A DNA stretch of 64,000 nt from Parabacteroides distasonis (GTDB taxonomy: Bacteria > Bacteroidota > Bacteroidia > Bacteroidales > Tannerellaceae), in NCBI GenBank assembly GCA_021531385.1, contig JAFBIR010000011.1:83013-147012 (forward strand), read 5' to 3'. The notes beneath the pieces were generated by a model, which saw only the letters and a program-made list of their open reading frames with translations, had not been told where the DNA came from and did no database searches. Numbering within the stretch: position 1 is the first letter of the stretch; each line of letters starts with the position of its first letter. A program made the translations under genes and the position numbers. Shown in pieces: positions 42,553-51,933 of the stretch.

Positions 42553-45500
42553 TTAATGCTCACCATATTTCAATACAACAGGTCCCATCAAGCCGCTTTT
42601 CCGCAAGGGGGCATTGGCTTTAGGGCCGGAAATCGTCCACGTCTTACGCTCCGCCTCCGGCAATCCTGCATCATACACCAAACGGTTGAACCAAGTGCTG
42701 GTTACTTCGATCGTCAGCTCATTCTTGCCTTTCCGCAAAGCCGACGAAAGATCCACCGCATAGGGTGCACACCACAAAGTACGTAACTTCTTTCCATTCA
42801 AGGAGACCGCAGCGATCATATCTACCTCACCCAAATCCAACCAGCAAGGCGTATCAGTCGCCTGCTGATTCCACGGGAAGGTAGTGGTATAGGTAACCGT
42901 CCCTGAGAAGGCTTTTCCCTCCGCCGAAGGCAACAGGTCGCACCAGGGTCGCAACTGCTTCACCTTCAGCTGGCGAGGAGTTCCCCATCCGTCGGGAAAA
43001 GCCAACGTCCATTTGCCCTCCAACACTTGCTGCTTCGTCAACGCAGGCACATCCTTCGTCTGATCCGCCTTGCCCGGCGCATTGAACACCACGAAACAGG
43101 AACCCGCCTCAGGCAAGTTCAGCTCCACCTGCGTATAATCGCCTTGTTGTGTGGCCGAAAGGAGACGGCTCTCACCGGTCACCGGATCCCACAGTTCCAC
43201 GGATCCTCCCGCACGGAAGGCTAATGTCCCTTGGAAAGCTTCACCAATCGGTGTGCAAACGAAATACCAATCTGCTCCGTTTGTCCGTCGATGTGTCCAC
43301 AAAGCACCTTCACCTTTCACGTCCGGCCCCATGTGCAGGGTGCGTAAAGCCTCTTCCAATGTACAGTTAGCAAGCACTTTACCCTTTCCAATCGTGCGTA
43401 TTTCCGCTGGCTGATCCCCCCACAGCTGTCGCACCAGTTGTTGAAACTCCTGTTCCGCAGCCTCACCACCACTCAAGGTGGCTATGCCTTTCGGGGCATT
43501 GCCTACAACAATCGCTCCCTCCTCGACCAAAGCCAACAGCTTTTTCAGCGTAGCGGGTAACATCCGCTCCGTATCGGGCATCCAAAGCAAGCGATAGCTC
43601 AATCCCTCGGGTGTCACCAAATGGCCCTCCTGCACGGAAAGGCGATTGAGCAACACATCCGGGTTGCAATAATCATATTTATAACCTGCAGGGAAAGCCG
43701 CCTGCTGATCCGGCTTATGGTTCATCTCATCACCCAAATACCACAACACGTCAGAAACAGGCACGCCTCGCTCCAAGAGATAGCCGCAACGAGCCAAGTA
43801 ACCGGTCAGCTCCGGCATGTGCTTCCACCAAGTTTGCCCCCGCAAGAACGGCGTTCCAATTAAGGAGCCGAACGAAGTGCCCGGCGGCAGGAAACCGACC
43901 TGTGGATTATGTGTATAGGTATGGAAAACGTTATGTGTTACACCTTCCACAAAGTGAAAATTGGCAATCTCTTTCAACATCGACCAATGCTCATCCCAGG
44001 TCAAGGCGAACGAGGTGAACGATTCCGCTGCCACCCGAGGCTTGCCATACAAACGGGCCGCTGAGGCGGTCGGCTTGATCGGCTTGAAATTCAATGAACC
44101 GACGTAATTGGTCATGGTCGGTTGCCAAAACTCACACATCGGCACATCGGCATACTTGAAGAACTTCATAATATCCGTAGGGAATACATCGCCCGAAGCG
44201 GTCTCGTAGGCGATGGAAAGTCCCTGCTCCTTCGCCAAGGTAGCCATCCGTCCAAAGAACTTATTGACAAACAGATCGTCGATGGTTTGCCGCCAATCGA
44301 GTAAGAAACGATCCGTCGTTTCCGGGTCATCCACCACATAGCCGAACACGGCGGGCAGCCATCGGCGCAAGGCGTAACCCGACACCCGCTGAAACTCCTG
44401 CTCCATCGCCGGTGTCCAAGTCTGCGTCTTACATTCCCAGCTATCTAACAGCATACCATTCAGCAAACCGCCCTGCAACGCCCCGGTAGCCAACTTCCCG
44501 ATGTAACCCGCAAAATGGGCATTCGGCCCTGACTCCGAGAGTTTATCGCACTCCCAACCGGTGCCCTCAGGAGGAGCCGGAGAGTTCTTCATGCCCGTAT
44601 TGACATGACCGATGCGCAGAATCGTCCACGTCCCCTCTTGGGGAGCTGTCCAACGCAAAGATCCGTCTGGCTGCATGGAACTGGTTATATCTTGTATTTC
44701 AGAAGCCTTCACATAAGATAATGGAGATTGCCAAATGCCATCTGCCGAGCGGTCAATGGAACGAAGCGTCCAACCCGCCTCCGACTCCCAACTATTCTTG
44801 CGAGCCGCACTGTAAAGACGGATACGGCTCAGTTTCAGGTCGTGTGCGTTTATGATTTCCAATCGATAGCGATCTGCCCCCGAGACCTCTTGGCAAGCCA
44901 TTGTGAAAGGACTGCCATCCTGCCAATTGCTCTGCGGAAGATCCGTTGAGGCCACCTCCACGGGATTGCCTAAACGAGGCAATGCCAGCAAACGCACCTT
45001 CACACCCGGCTCATAGACCCAGTTGCTATTCATGCTGTTAATGGCAGGCAACTCCAACGTGCGCACCACGGTTTCCTCAGGGAAACGTACCTCCACCCAA
45101 TGCGGATTCGTCGCCGTGGTGGGCGACAATTTGAGACGTGTACCCTTGGGATCCGTAAAACAAGCCAGCCAATCTTCTTCGTCATTATCCTTTACCTCGA
45201 TCGGCTGCAACGGCTTGCCCGTGTCGCCCAAGGGTGTCGGGAAAGCTAAAACCGTTACATCCCGATAATCACGCCACTCTTCCGCAGTCGATTCAGGAAG
45301 GGGCAACTGCGCCGTCACGACATCTCCAGTCGCATGCACATCTGTACGGCTATACACCAAATGGCGCATGGAGTTAGCTGGAGCGATCCAAGGTCCTCCC
45401 GACATAGCCCATCCGGGACAGTTTTGCATCGTCAAGCGCAAGCCCAACCGGCGGCACTCCTCCGCGGTATGACGCACGGCATTCTCCCACAGCGGACTCA

Positions 45501-45828
45501 AACAGGCAATTTGTGGATCCACACCCGGCCATTGCCCACCAAACTGCCCATGAAAAAGCTGTACGCCCGAGATTCCAGCCGAAGCGATCGCCTCCAAATC
45601 AGCAGTGATCCCCGCCAAGGACACATTGCCACCAATGTAATGAAACCAGGTCTCCGGATAATAAATCTTTTCAGGTTGCCGGAAAGCAGCACGATCTTGC
45701 TCCACAAAAGGACGACTCAACGCCTCTCGATCCGGTACGGCTGCTACTTGCGCAGAAACCCAGTTTCCACCACCTACCAAGGCCGCAGCCACTGCCCAGC
45801 ATATATGTAAACTATTCCTCCAGTTCAT
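42553..45828 (-). CDS. GH106-type alpha-L-rhamnosidase
   Basis: A 1091-residue secreted glycoside hydrolase with a signal peptide (about 1-26). The PETWFHYIGGNVSLAGITADLEAIASAGISGVQLFHGQFGGQWPG segment is typical of GH106 rhamnosidases, which release rhamnose from plant pectin (RG-II and RG-I). A C-terminal beta-sandwich, possibly carbohydrate-binding (about 950-1091), is attached. A GH78 enzyme is encoded at 54-57.6 kb. No SusCD pair is nearby, so this is not a complete utilisation locus. Confidence 0.85.
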   Translation of the reverse strand: MNWRNSLHICWAVAAALVGGGNWVSAQVAAVPDREALSRPFVEQDRAAFRQPEKIYYPETWFHYIGGNVSLAGITADLEAIASAGISGVQLFHGQFGGQWPGVDPQIACLSPLWENAVRHTAEECRRLGLRLTMQNCPGWAMSGGPWIAPANSMRHLVYSRTDVHATGDVVTAQLPLPESTAEEWRDYRDVTVLAFPTPLGDTGKPLQPIEVKDNDEEDWLACFTDPKGTRLKLSPTTATNPHWVEVRFPEETVVRTLELPAINSMNSNWVYEPGVKVRLLALPRLGNPVEVASTDLPQSNWQDGSPFTMACQEVSGADRYRLEIINAHDLKLSRIRLYSAARKNSWESEAGWTLRSIDRSADGIWQSPLSYVKASEIQDITSSMQPDGSLRWTAPQEGTWTILRIGHVNTGMKNSPAPPEGTGWECDKLSESGPNAHFAGYIGKLATGALQGGLLNGMLLDSWECKTQTWTPAMEQEFQRVSGYALRRWLPAVFGYVVDDPETTDRFLLDWRQTIDDLFVNKFFGRMATLAKEQGLSIAYETASGDVFPTDIMKFFKYADVPMCEFWQPTMTNYVGSLNFKPIKPTASAARLYGKPRVAAESFTSFALTWDEHWSMLKEIANFHFVEGVTHNVFHTYTHNPQVGFLPPGTSFGSLIGTPFLRGQTWWKHMPELTGYLARCGYLLERGVPVSDVLWYLGDEMNHKPDQQAAFPAGYKYDYCNPDVLLNRLSVQEGHLVTPEGLSYRLLWMPDTERMLPATLKKLLALVEEGAIVVGNAPKGIATLSGGEAAEQEFQQLVRQLWGDQPAEIRTIGKGKVLANCTLEEALRTLHMGPDVKGEGALWTHRRTNGADWYFVCTPIGEAFQGTLAFRAGGSVELWDPVTGESRLLSATQQGDYTQVELNLPEAGSCFVVFNAPGKADQTKDVPALTKQQVLEGKWTLAFPDGWGTPRQLKVKQLRPWCDLLPSAEGKAFSGTVTYTTTFPWNQQATDTPCWLDLGEVDMIAAVSLNGKKLRTLWCAPYAVDLSSALRKGKNELTIEVTSTWFNRLVYDAGLPEAERKTWTISGPKANAPLRKSGLMGPVVLKYGEH

Positions 45829-45892
45829 TGGATTGCCTATTTATTATATCTCGCAAAAATAAGACTTTTCTCTCTTTCTTTCCCTCATATTA

Positions 45893-47131
45893 TCAAAATT
45901 GTTTCAAGAGGAAAGAGGGATTGATCCGCATACAGACGGAAGCGGAGAAGCCGGAGCCGCTGCTCGCTGAAATGGGCAAGCCATCCGCTCCTCGCAACTG
46001 GTCCGAAAGACGTTGAAAATAATCTACCTCCACCACGAAATAGAAGCCCTTACCTAACGAACGACCATACTCCGCTCCGAAATAGAGCAACTTAGGACGC
46101 AAGAAGGTTGCTCCCGGATCGGTCAATGAGGCAGCACTGAAATAGGGATTACCGAACAACGAGATGAAATCCTTCGCCTGCCAATAAGCTCCCTTCAAGC
46201 GGAAATCACGCACTTCTGCCGAGAGACAAGCATACACCCCATAACCGTTATCCAAAGGCCAAAGCGATCCGGCTTGCTGGTAATACCCCAACAGATCCAC
46301 CTCGAAACCCATCCGTCGCAGATAGCGATAACCCGGTTGCCAACTGACGCCGACTCCCACCGCCCCATTCATCAAGGTCTGCACCGATTGTGTCGTGATC
46401 GTGTCGATCTCCCCTCCTCGATGCTGCACCAATGCCTGTACCGGCGAATAGAAATGGAACAGGGCCGAAGGATCGTTGTACTTCACCCGCCCGGAAAGAC
46501 CAACCGTGAAAGCCTCCTGATGCGTATCTTCCTTGAAAATAAAGCTTTGCCAATTCACCCAGGCATCCAAATCGAAACGCCGTGTACGGTAAAGCACCTG
46601 CAAACCCATCTCGGGATCGCAGGTCAAGTTCAACTCCGGATTATACAACGGTGCGATTAAACGGTGATTAGCTGCGCCATAGAGATTACCCAACACCACA
46701 TCGACCTGCTCTGAGAGTGCCATCTGCGCCCGGAAATAGGGCAAGATATGCGTTCCCTTTTGATATTGATTCCCTTTCCATTGCGCAATGTCTTGGTAAG
46801 CCATGCTGGGATATTTGTTCGCCCCATGATACACCAAAAGATGCGCTCCTAACTCCAACTTGACACGTTCCAACGGATAGTAAACCAACTTTGGCTGCAA
46901 CCAAAACCCCGGTAGCGAATAGCCTTTCACCACCTTTCCGGCGTATTCATTATCTTTGAAAAAGCTGAGATTATCCAGCTCCACCGACAGTTGCCGCACA
47001 CGCTCAGCCGCCACATGAGGATCAGAGATATAGGCCCCTTCCGTCCCTTGCGCACATACCACACTCTGCCATAGGGCACCAGCCAGCCAGATCGCACCAT
47101 AGCACACACCCCGCATAATCGCTCTTTTCAT
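45893..47131 (-). CDS. outer-membrane beta-barrel protein
   Basis: A 412-residue protein, not matched to a named family. A signal peptide (about 1-27, ending VCA) precedes a sequence with the alternating aromatic pattern of an outer-membrane barrel. The C terminus ends in phenylalanine (LLKQF). A TATATTTG promoter box (minus strand, 47229-47236) precedes it. A transport or adhesion role is possible. Confidence 0.7.
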   Translation of the reverse strand: MKRAIMRGVCYGAIWLAGALWQSVVCAQGTEGAYISDPHVAAERVRQLSVELDNLSFFKDNEYAGKVVKGYSLPGFWLQPKLVYYPLERVKLELGAHLLVYHGANKYPSMAYQDIAQWKGNQYQKGTHILPYFRAQMALSEQVDVVLGNLYGAANHRLIAPLYNPELNLTCDPEMGLQVLYRTRRFDLDAWVNWQSFIFKEDTHQEAFTVGLSGRVKYNDPSALFHFYSPVQALVQHRGGEIDTITTQSVQTLMNGAVGVGVSWQPGYRYLRRMGFEVDLLGYYQQAGSLWPLDNGYGVYACLSAEVRDFRLKGAYWQAKDFISLFGNPYFSAASLTDPGATFLRPKLLYFGAEYGRSLGKGFYFVVEVDYFQRLSDQLRGADGLPISASSGSGFSASVCMRINPSFLLKQF

Positions 47132-47228
47132 CGTTCCATTTCTTTGTTCATCGCCTCGCGAACTTAGCGAAAAAAGCGGGAATTACATGTTGTCATAGCG
47201 CATTTGTCCTATTTTGTTTCCTTTCGGA

Positions 47229-47236
47229 CAAATATA
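47229..47236 (-). promoter_or_regulatory. -7 box of the beta-barrel gene
   Basis: TATATTTG on the minus strand, about 98 bp before the ATG. It stands near the divergent nucleotidyltransferase gene, whose own box (TACCTTCG, 47274-47281) is weaker. Confidence 0.55.
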
Positions 47237-47311
47237 GTCGCCTCAATATGTTTCACCATTACTGAAAAAGGACTACCTTCGCGGGGTTATTTTTGGGAAA
47301 AATAGATAGGT

Positions 47312-48010
47312 ATGGATTATGCGATCATTGCCGCAGGCGAAGGATCTCGCTTAGCGCAAGAAGGGGTAAAATGGCCGAAGCCTCTGGTCAAGTTGAATGG
47401 GGTAGCATTAATTGATCGATTAATCGACGTGTTCCTTCGGAACAACGCCAGTTCCATCAACATCATAGTCAATGAGCAGATGACTGAGGTACAAGCACAT
47501 TTGAAGGCTTTACGCTTACCCGTTCCCTTCCACCTATTGATTAAGTCAACGCCCAGCTCCATGCACAGTTTCTATGAGTTAAGCCGCATATGGCAGGGCG
47601 AGGAGATCTGCTTGACAACGGTGGACACCATTTTCAGGGAGGAGGAGTTCAGCGGATATATCCAGACGTTTCGCCAAGAGAAGACGTTGGATGGCTTGAT
47701 GGCCGTCACCGATTACATCGATGACGAGAAGCCGCTCTATGTCCAAACCAACGAACAGTTGGACATCGTCAGCTTCCTTGATCGCTCGAACGGAGAGTGC
47801 CGCTACATCTCCGGTGGCATCTATTGCTTGCGCAAGCCGGCAATAGGCGTGTTGGAAAAGGCGATCCAAGCAGGCATGTCCCGTATGCGCAACTACCAAC
47901 GTCAGTTGATCGCCGAAGGATTGCAACTGAAAGCCTATCCATTCAGCAAGATTATTGACGTGGATCACGCAGAGGACATCGTGAAGGCAGAGGCCTTCGT
48001 ACAAGCATAA
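47312..48010 (+). CDS. nucleotidyltransferase (NTP transferase family)
   Basis: A 232-residue GT-A-type nucleotidyltransferase. The signature YAIIAAGEGSRLAQEG...KPLVKLNG and the metal-binding TTVDTIF are seen. It would make an NDP-linked or CDP-linked precursor. First of a four-gene run (47312-50549) with an ATP-grasp enzyme, a CDP-alcohol phosphotransferase and a HAD phosphatase. I infer it makes the CDP-activated headgroup used by the third gene. Confidence 0.85.
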   Translation: MDYAIIAAGEGSRLAQEGVKWPKPLVKLNGVALIDRLIDVFLRNNASSINIIVNEQMTEVQAHLKALRLPVPFHLLIKSTPSSMHSFYELSRIWQGEEICLTTVDTIFREEEFSGYIQTFRQEKTLDGLMAVTDYIDDEKPLYVQTNEQLDIVSFLDRSNGECRYISGGIYCLRKPAIGVLEKAIQAGMSRMRNYQRQLIAEGLQLKAYPFSKIIDVDHAEDIVKAEAFVQA

Positions 48011-48042
48011 AACTTACGACAAAAGACGGACGAACGAACAAA

Positions 48043-48909
48043 ATGAAGGAATTAACATTAGCTGGCATCCGGAGGGGTAACCAATTCTCTCCCAATCACG
48101 TAGGAAATGATGCCGCCATTTTCGCCTTGACGGCGGAACACCTTCGCAAACTGGGATGCAAAGTCAATGAGCACATCGAGTCTGATCTGCTCCTGGGCGA
48201 CCCAACCGAGCAAGGTATATTTAATATGGTAAGAGATTGGAAATCGATCCATAAATTGCAAGCCCTGGAGGATCGCGGCTATTGCGTGGTCAATTCCGGC
48301 TATGGCATTGAGAACTGCACGCGAGAGAAGATGACTCGCCTGCTGCTCTCCAACCATATCTCTCACCCCAAAAGCTTGATTCTCCAAACCACGGAGGATC
48401 CGATTGCCCAAATGGAAGAAGCGGGCTTCTACAACTGCTGGATCAAACGGGGTGATTTCCATGCGATTCACCGAGAGGATGTGACCTATGTACGCAACCC
48501 GGAAGAGGCGCGCACGATCTTGAAAGAGTATGCGATCCGTGGCATTCCCTCTGCCGTGATCAATGAGCACTTGGTGGGTGATTTGGTGAAGTTCTACGGT
48601 GTGGCAGGCACCGACTTTTTCTATTGGTTCTATCCCTCAAACATGCACCACAGCAAGTTCGGATTAGAGGCCATCAATGGCACCGCCAAAGGGTTGCCTT
48701 TCGATGAGCAGACTTTGCAAACGCTTTGCAACGAGGCTGCCAAGGTGCTGCATGTAGAGGTATATGGTGGAGATTGTATTGTTGATGAGGAGGGTACGAT
48801 CCGACTGATTGACTTCAACGACTGGCCCAGCTTCGCCCCTTGCCGGGAAGAAGCCGCTCCGCACATCGCCCGTCGCATCTACGACATCATGAGCGAACAC
48901 CTTTCATAA
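48043..48909 (+). CDS. ATP-grasp family protein
   Basis: A 288-residue protein with ATP-grasp features. The C-terminal EVYGGDCIVDEEGTIRLIDFNDWPSFAPCREEAAPHIA holds the Asp and Asn that bind magnesium and ATP, and the central WIKRGDFHAI gives a lysine of the nucleotide site. It is probably a RimK-like carboxylate-amine ligase. It is 32 bp after the nucleotidyltransferase gene and 24 bp before the phosphotransferase gene. Confidence 0.75.
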   Translation: MKELTLAGIRRGNQFSPNHVGNDAAIFALTAEHLRKLGCKVNEHIESDLLLGDPTEQGIFNMVRDWKSIHKLQALEDRGYCVVNSGYGIENCTREKMTRLLLSNHISHPKSLILQTTEDPIAQMEEAGFYNCWIKRGDFHAIHREDVTYVRNPEEARTILKEYAIRGIPSAVINEHLVGDLVKFYGVAGTDFFYWFYPSNMHHSKFGLEAINGTAKGLPFDEQTLQTLCNEAAKVLHVEVYGGDCIVDEEGTIRLIDFNDWPSFAPCREEAAPHIARRIYDIMSEHLS

Positions 48910-48933
48910 CGTTACATTTAACAACTTCACAGC

Positions 48934-49839
48934 ATGAAAGAACAACAACAAAAGCCCAGTTTGGAATCGACCTTGAAGTCGATGGATACGGAAGAATTTA
49001 TCGACATCCATTTCTATCGCCCTATTGGCTATCAGTGGGCTTTGTTTTTCAATAAGTTGGGCGTTACGCCCAACGCCATTACCGTGGCCAGCATTTTCAT
49101 CGGTATTGCCGCAGGTATCTGTTTCTACCCAAAAGATCTAACCATCAACGTAATTGGTATGCTTCTACTGATCTGGGCAAACTCCTATGACAGTGCCGAC
49201 GGACAATTAGCGCGCATGACCGGGCAGAAGAGCGCACTCGGACGTATTCTCGACGGTACAGCGGGCGACTTTTGGTTTATCGCCATCTACGCCGCTATCT
49301 GCCTCCGCTTGACACCTGAATGGGGCATCTGGATCTGGCTTTTAGCGGCCGTGACCGGTTGGTTCCACAGCAAACAGGCGGCGATGGCCGACTATTACCG
49401 CAACATTCACCTGCTTTTCCTCAAAGGGAAATCGGGCAGCGAGCTCTCTCACTCTCCGCAGTTGAAAGAGAACTTCAAGAAAATGAGCTGGAAGAAAGAG
49501 TTTATCTACAAGCTCTTCGAGATGTTCTACATCAACTACACACAAGGACAAGAGGCATGGACACCTCGTTTCCAAGCGATGATGCAACGCATCCGCACGA
49601 AGCACAACGGGCAAGCACCAGCGGATTTCTGCCAAGCCTTCCGCCTGCGTAGCCTTCCGTTGATGAAGTACACCAACATGCTCTCGTTTAACACCCGTGT
49701 GATTGCCCTCTTCGTGAGCCTCTTCATCGACATGCCCTGGCTCTATTTCGTGTTCGAGATGACCGTGCTCAACAGCATGTTGCTCTACATGATTCGCACC
49801 CACGAACGTATTTGCAAAGAAATGATTGAAAGTTTATGA
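48934..49839 (+). CDS. CDP-alcohol phosphatidyltransferase family protein
   Basis: A 301-residue integral-membrane enzyme. The family signature (DGx2ARx8Gx3Dx3D) reads DSADGQLARMTGQKSALGRILDGTAGD. It has several hydrophobic helices and a large cytoplasmic loop (about 160-235). It would join a CDP-activated alcohol to a second alcohol, making a phospholipid or polar soluble phosphodiester. Its stop overlaps the start of the HAD gene (ATGA), so they are coupled. Confidence 0.9.
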   Translation: MKEQQQKPSLESTLKSMDTEEFIDIHFYRPIGYQWALFFNKLGVTPNAITVASIFIGIAAGICFYPKDLTINVIGMLLLIWANSYDSADGQLARMTGQKSALGRILDGTAGDFWFIAIYAAICLRLTPEWGIWIWLLAAVTGWFHSKQAAMADYYRNIHLLFLKGKSGSELSHSPQLKENFKKMSWKKEFIYKLFEMFYINYTQGQEAWTPRFQAMMQRIRTKHNGQAPADFCQAFRLRSLPLMKYTNMLSFNTRVIALFVSLFIDMPWLYFVFEMTVLNSMLLYMIRTHERICKEMIESL

Positions 49840-50549
49840 TTGACACAACCAAGATAAAGGGTCTTCTTTTCGATTACGGAGGAACGATCGACAGCAACGG
49901 GCTCCATTGGGCCGAAGTGATTTGGCAAGGCTATGAGGCTTTGCAAGTACCTGTGAGCAAGGAATGTTTCCGCAATGCATACGTCTATGGCGAGCGCACC
50001 TTGGGCAAGAACACGATCGTGCAGCCTCACCATACCTTCTTGGATATGCTGCGCCTGAAATGCGACCTGCAAATCCAATGGTTGCAGCAGGAGGGACATC
50101 TTTCCACCGAGGTAAATCCCGCTGATGAGATCGCCACATGGTGCTATGCCTATGCCCGTAAAGCCATCGACCAAGCACGTCCCATCCTAAGGCAATTGGC
50201 GGAACGCTATCCGTTGGTGTTGGTTTCCAACTTCTATGGCAATATCGAGAGCGTACTTCACGACTTTGATTTGGATGGATTGTTCGGATCGATCGTAGAG
50301 TCGGCTGTGGTTGGCGTGCGCAAACCGAATCCCGCCATCTTCCAAATGGGTGTGGATCGTTTAGGTATGCAGTCGGAAGAGGTTGTCGTGATCGGCGACT
50401 CGTATGACAAAGACATCGTGCCCGCCACCCAAATCGGCTGTCAAACCATTTGGCTGAAAAGCATCGGTTGGGCACCCTATCGAGGCGATGAGACAGCCGA
50501 TGCCGTACTTGCTGATTTCCAAGAGCTGAAGGATATTTTCGGACTATAA
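49836..50549 (+). CDS. HAD-superfamily hydrolase with altered motif I
   Basis: A 237-residue HAD protein. Motif I is FDYGGTIDS, motif II SNFYGN, motif III with the lysine in RKPNPAIF, and motif IV VIGDSYDKD. Motif I has Gly where the usual DxD has its second Asp (general acid/base), so the mechanism may differ from common phosphatases; phosphonatase-like members also lack that Asp. It may remove phosphate from the product of the coupled phosphotransferase (inference). Confidence 0.85.
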   Translation: MIDTTKIKGLLFDYGGTIDSNGLHWAEVIWQGYEALQVPVSKECFRNAYVYGERTLGKNTIVQPHHTFLDMLRLKCDLQIQWLQQEGHLSTEVNPADEIATWCYAYARKAIDQARPILRQLAERYPLVLVSNFYGNIESVLHDFDLDGLFGSIVESAVVGVRKPNPAIFQMGVDRLGMQSEEVVVIGDSYDKDIVPATQIGCQTIWLKSIGWAPYRGDETADAVLADFQELKDIFGL

Positions 50550-50562
50550 AAACCTATACGAT

Positions 50563-50598
50563 AACCACCAACATCTCGGCGCTGCGGTGTTGGTGGTT
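50563..50598 (+). terminator. hairpin downstream of the four-gene cluster
   Basis: AACCACCAACA and TGTTGGTGGTT form a perfect 11-bp stem 13 bp past the HAD stop. No T-run follows, so it may be an mRNA end structure and not a classical terminator. Confidence 0.5.
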
Positions 50599-50628
50599 GA
50601 AACGTGAATGCTACATCAACTACGTCTA

Positions 50629-51270
50629 TCACTTCACATAAGCTACCAATCCAGGAAGCGTGGGATGATCGCAGAAAACGGTTTTTTCCCCCTTCGCATG
50701 AAATGTCAACAACTTGAGGATAATCAGCATATCACCGCCTCCACCAATTACCATGATCAAGGCGATCACAAACCATCCCAAGTCATTCATCGCAATAGCG
50801 ATAGTCGCAGGCAGAAAACCAACTACAATCGTGGGCATCGCCGCACCTAAAAGATATTGGTTGCGGGTCAGCGGTTCCGTGCAAGCGCAATAGGGTGTCA
50901 ACATCGACCAGATCACACCAAACTGAATAGCCTTGTAACGATGCGGCGCAAACCAGCCAAACACAGCCCCGTGAATCAACTCATGCAACACCGTGAGTAG
51001 CAATACGATTGCTACCACAACCAAAGGGAAGAAGGAGGCTTCTGCCATGTCCCAACCCTCACCATCCGAAGGTGTGACCACGGTAAACAACCCCATCAGT
51101 ATCAGCACAAAAGGCATTGACAGAATCAATCCTAACCAATTTGCTTTCGACACACTCACTGTCAAGTCATGCCGGACAAAGCCTTCCGCTATCCGTCGCT
51201 CATTCTCCGCATCAAAAGCCTCTTTTCGGCGCAGTTCTGCTTTAGACAATTTTCTCTGCTTCTCGTTCAT
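50629..51270 (-). CDS. DUF3267-type membrane metalloprotease-like protein
   Basis: A 213-residue protein with about four transmembrane helices. The HELIHGA zinc-binding motif (HExxH) lies in the second one, as in the DUF3267/site-2-protease-like group. The N terminus is charged (about 1-40). Function unknown; intramembrane protease is possible. Confidence 0.75.
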   Translation of the reverse strand: MNEKQRKLSKAELRRKEAFDAENERRIAEGFVRHDLTVSVSKANWLGLILSMPFVLILMGLFTVVTPSDGEGWDMAEASFFPLVVVAIVLLLTVLHELIHGAVFGWFAPHRYKAIQFGVIWSMLTPYCACTEPLTRNQYLLGAAMPTIVVGFLPATIAIAMNDLGWFVIALIMVIGGGGDMLIILKLLTFHAKGEKTVFCDHPTLPGLVAYVK

Positions 51271-51341
51271 CTTTTCTCCATTTACTCAAAAACAATAGGG
51301 ATGTACCCTTCCAGCTCCTTCTCGCTCCCTGTTAAAAAAAT

Positions 51342-51371
51342 ATGGGCAACGCTTTACTTTTCGTTGCCCAT
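51342..51371 (-). terminator. terminator of the tkt-rpiB operon
   Basis: ATGGGCAACG and CGTTGCCCAT form a perfect 10-bp stem with a 10-nt loop. On the minus strand it is followed by ATTTTTTTAA. Confidence 0.85.
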
Positions 51372-51454
51372 TCTTTTCCAAAACATTGCCCATCGTTTTT
51401 CAAAACATTGCCGATGCTTTTTCAATGCGTTGCCCATCGTTTTTCAAAATCATG
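51367..51454. repeat. four tandem 22-bp repeats
   Basis: Units starting CCCATTC (51367), CCCATCG (51389), CCGATGC (51411) and CCCATCG (51433) share CTTTTTCAAAACATTG-like spacers and step by exactly 22 bp. They lie in the 222-bp gap between rpiB and the DUF3267 gene and partly overlap the terminator. Confidence 0.85.
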
Positions 51455-51492
51455 GGCAAGGAAAAAATTCAAACACCGTAAGGGCAAAACCA

Positions 51493-51930
51493 CTATTTCT
51501 GCAAAGGGATCTTGTTTACCCGACGTTGATGGCGACCGCCCTCAAAGGCCGTATCCAAGAAGGCATTGACCATACTCGTTGCGGCTACATTCGCCACGAA
51601 ACGCCCTGGCATAACCAACACGTTCGCATCGTTGTGCTCACGTGCCAAGCGGGCGATCTCCTCGCTCCAGCAAAGTGCAGCACGCACGCCTTGATGCTTG
51701 TTGAGTGTCATACCAATGCCGTTGCCCGTGCCACAGATCGCAATGCCTGACGACACCTCAGCCGTCTCAATTGCAGCACCCAACTGATGGGCAAAGTCAG
51801 GATAGTCGCAGCTCTCAGTAGAGTAGCAACCATAATCCTTATACGATAACCCCCGTGCGTCGAGCACAGTCTTCACAAACTCTTTCAACTCGTAACCTGC
51901 GTGGTCACAACATAATCCTATTATCGCCAT
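51493..51930 (-). CDS. rpiB: ribose-5-phosphate isomerase B
   Basis: Interconverts ribose 5-phosphate and ribulose 5-phosphate. Recognised from IGLCCDHAGYELK (the catalytic Cys of the family is not in this segment), then GIAICGTGNGIGMTLNKHQGVRAALCWS. Length 145 is typical. It starts 3 bp after the tkt stop, in the same operon, forming a non-oxidative pentose-phosphate pair. Confidence 0.95.
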   Translation of the reverse strand: MAIIGLCCDHAGYELKEFVKTVLDARGLSYKDYGCYSTESCDYPDFAHQLGAAIETAEVSSGIAICGTGNGIGMTLNKHQGVRAALCWSEEIARLAREHNDANVLVMPGRFVANVAATSMVNAFLDTAFEGGRHQRRVNKIPLQK

Positions 51931-51933
51931 GCT

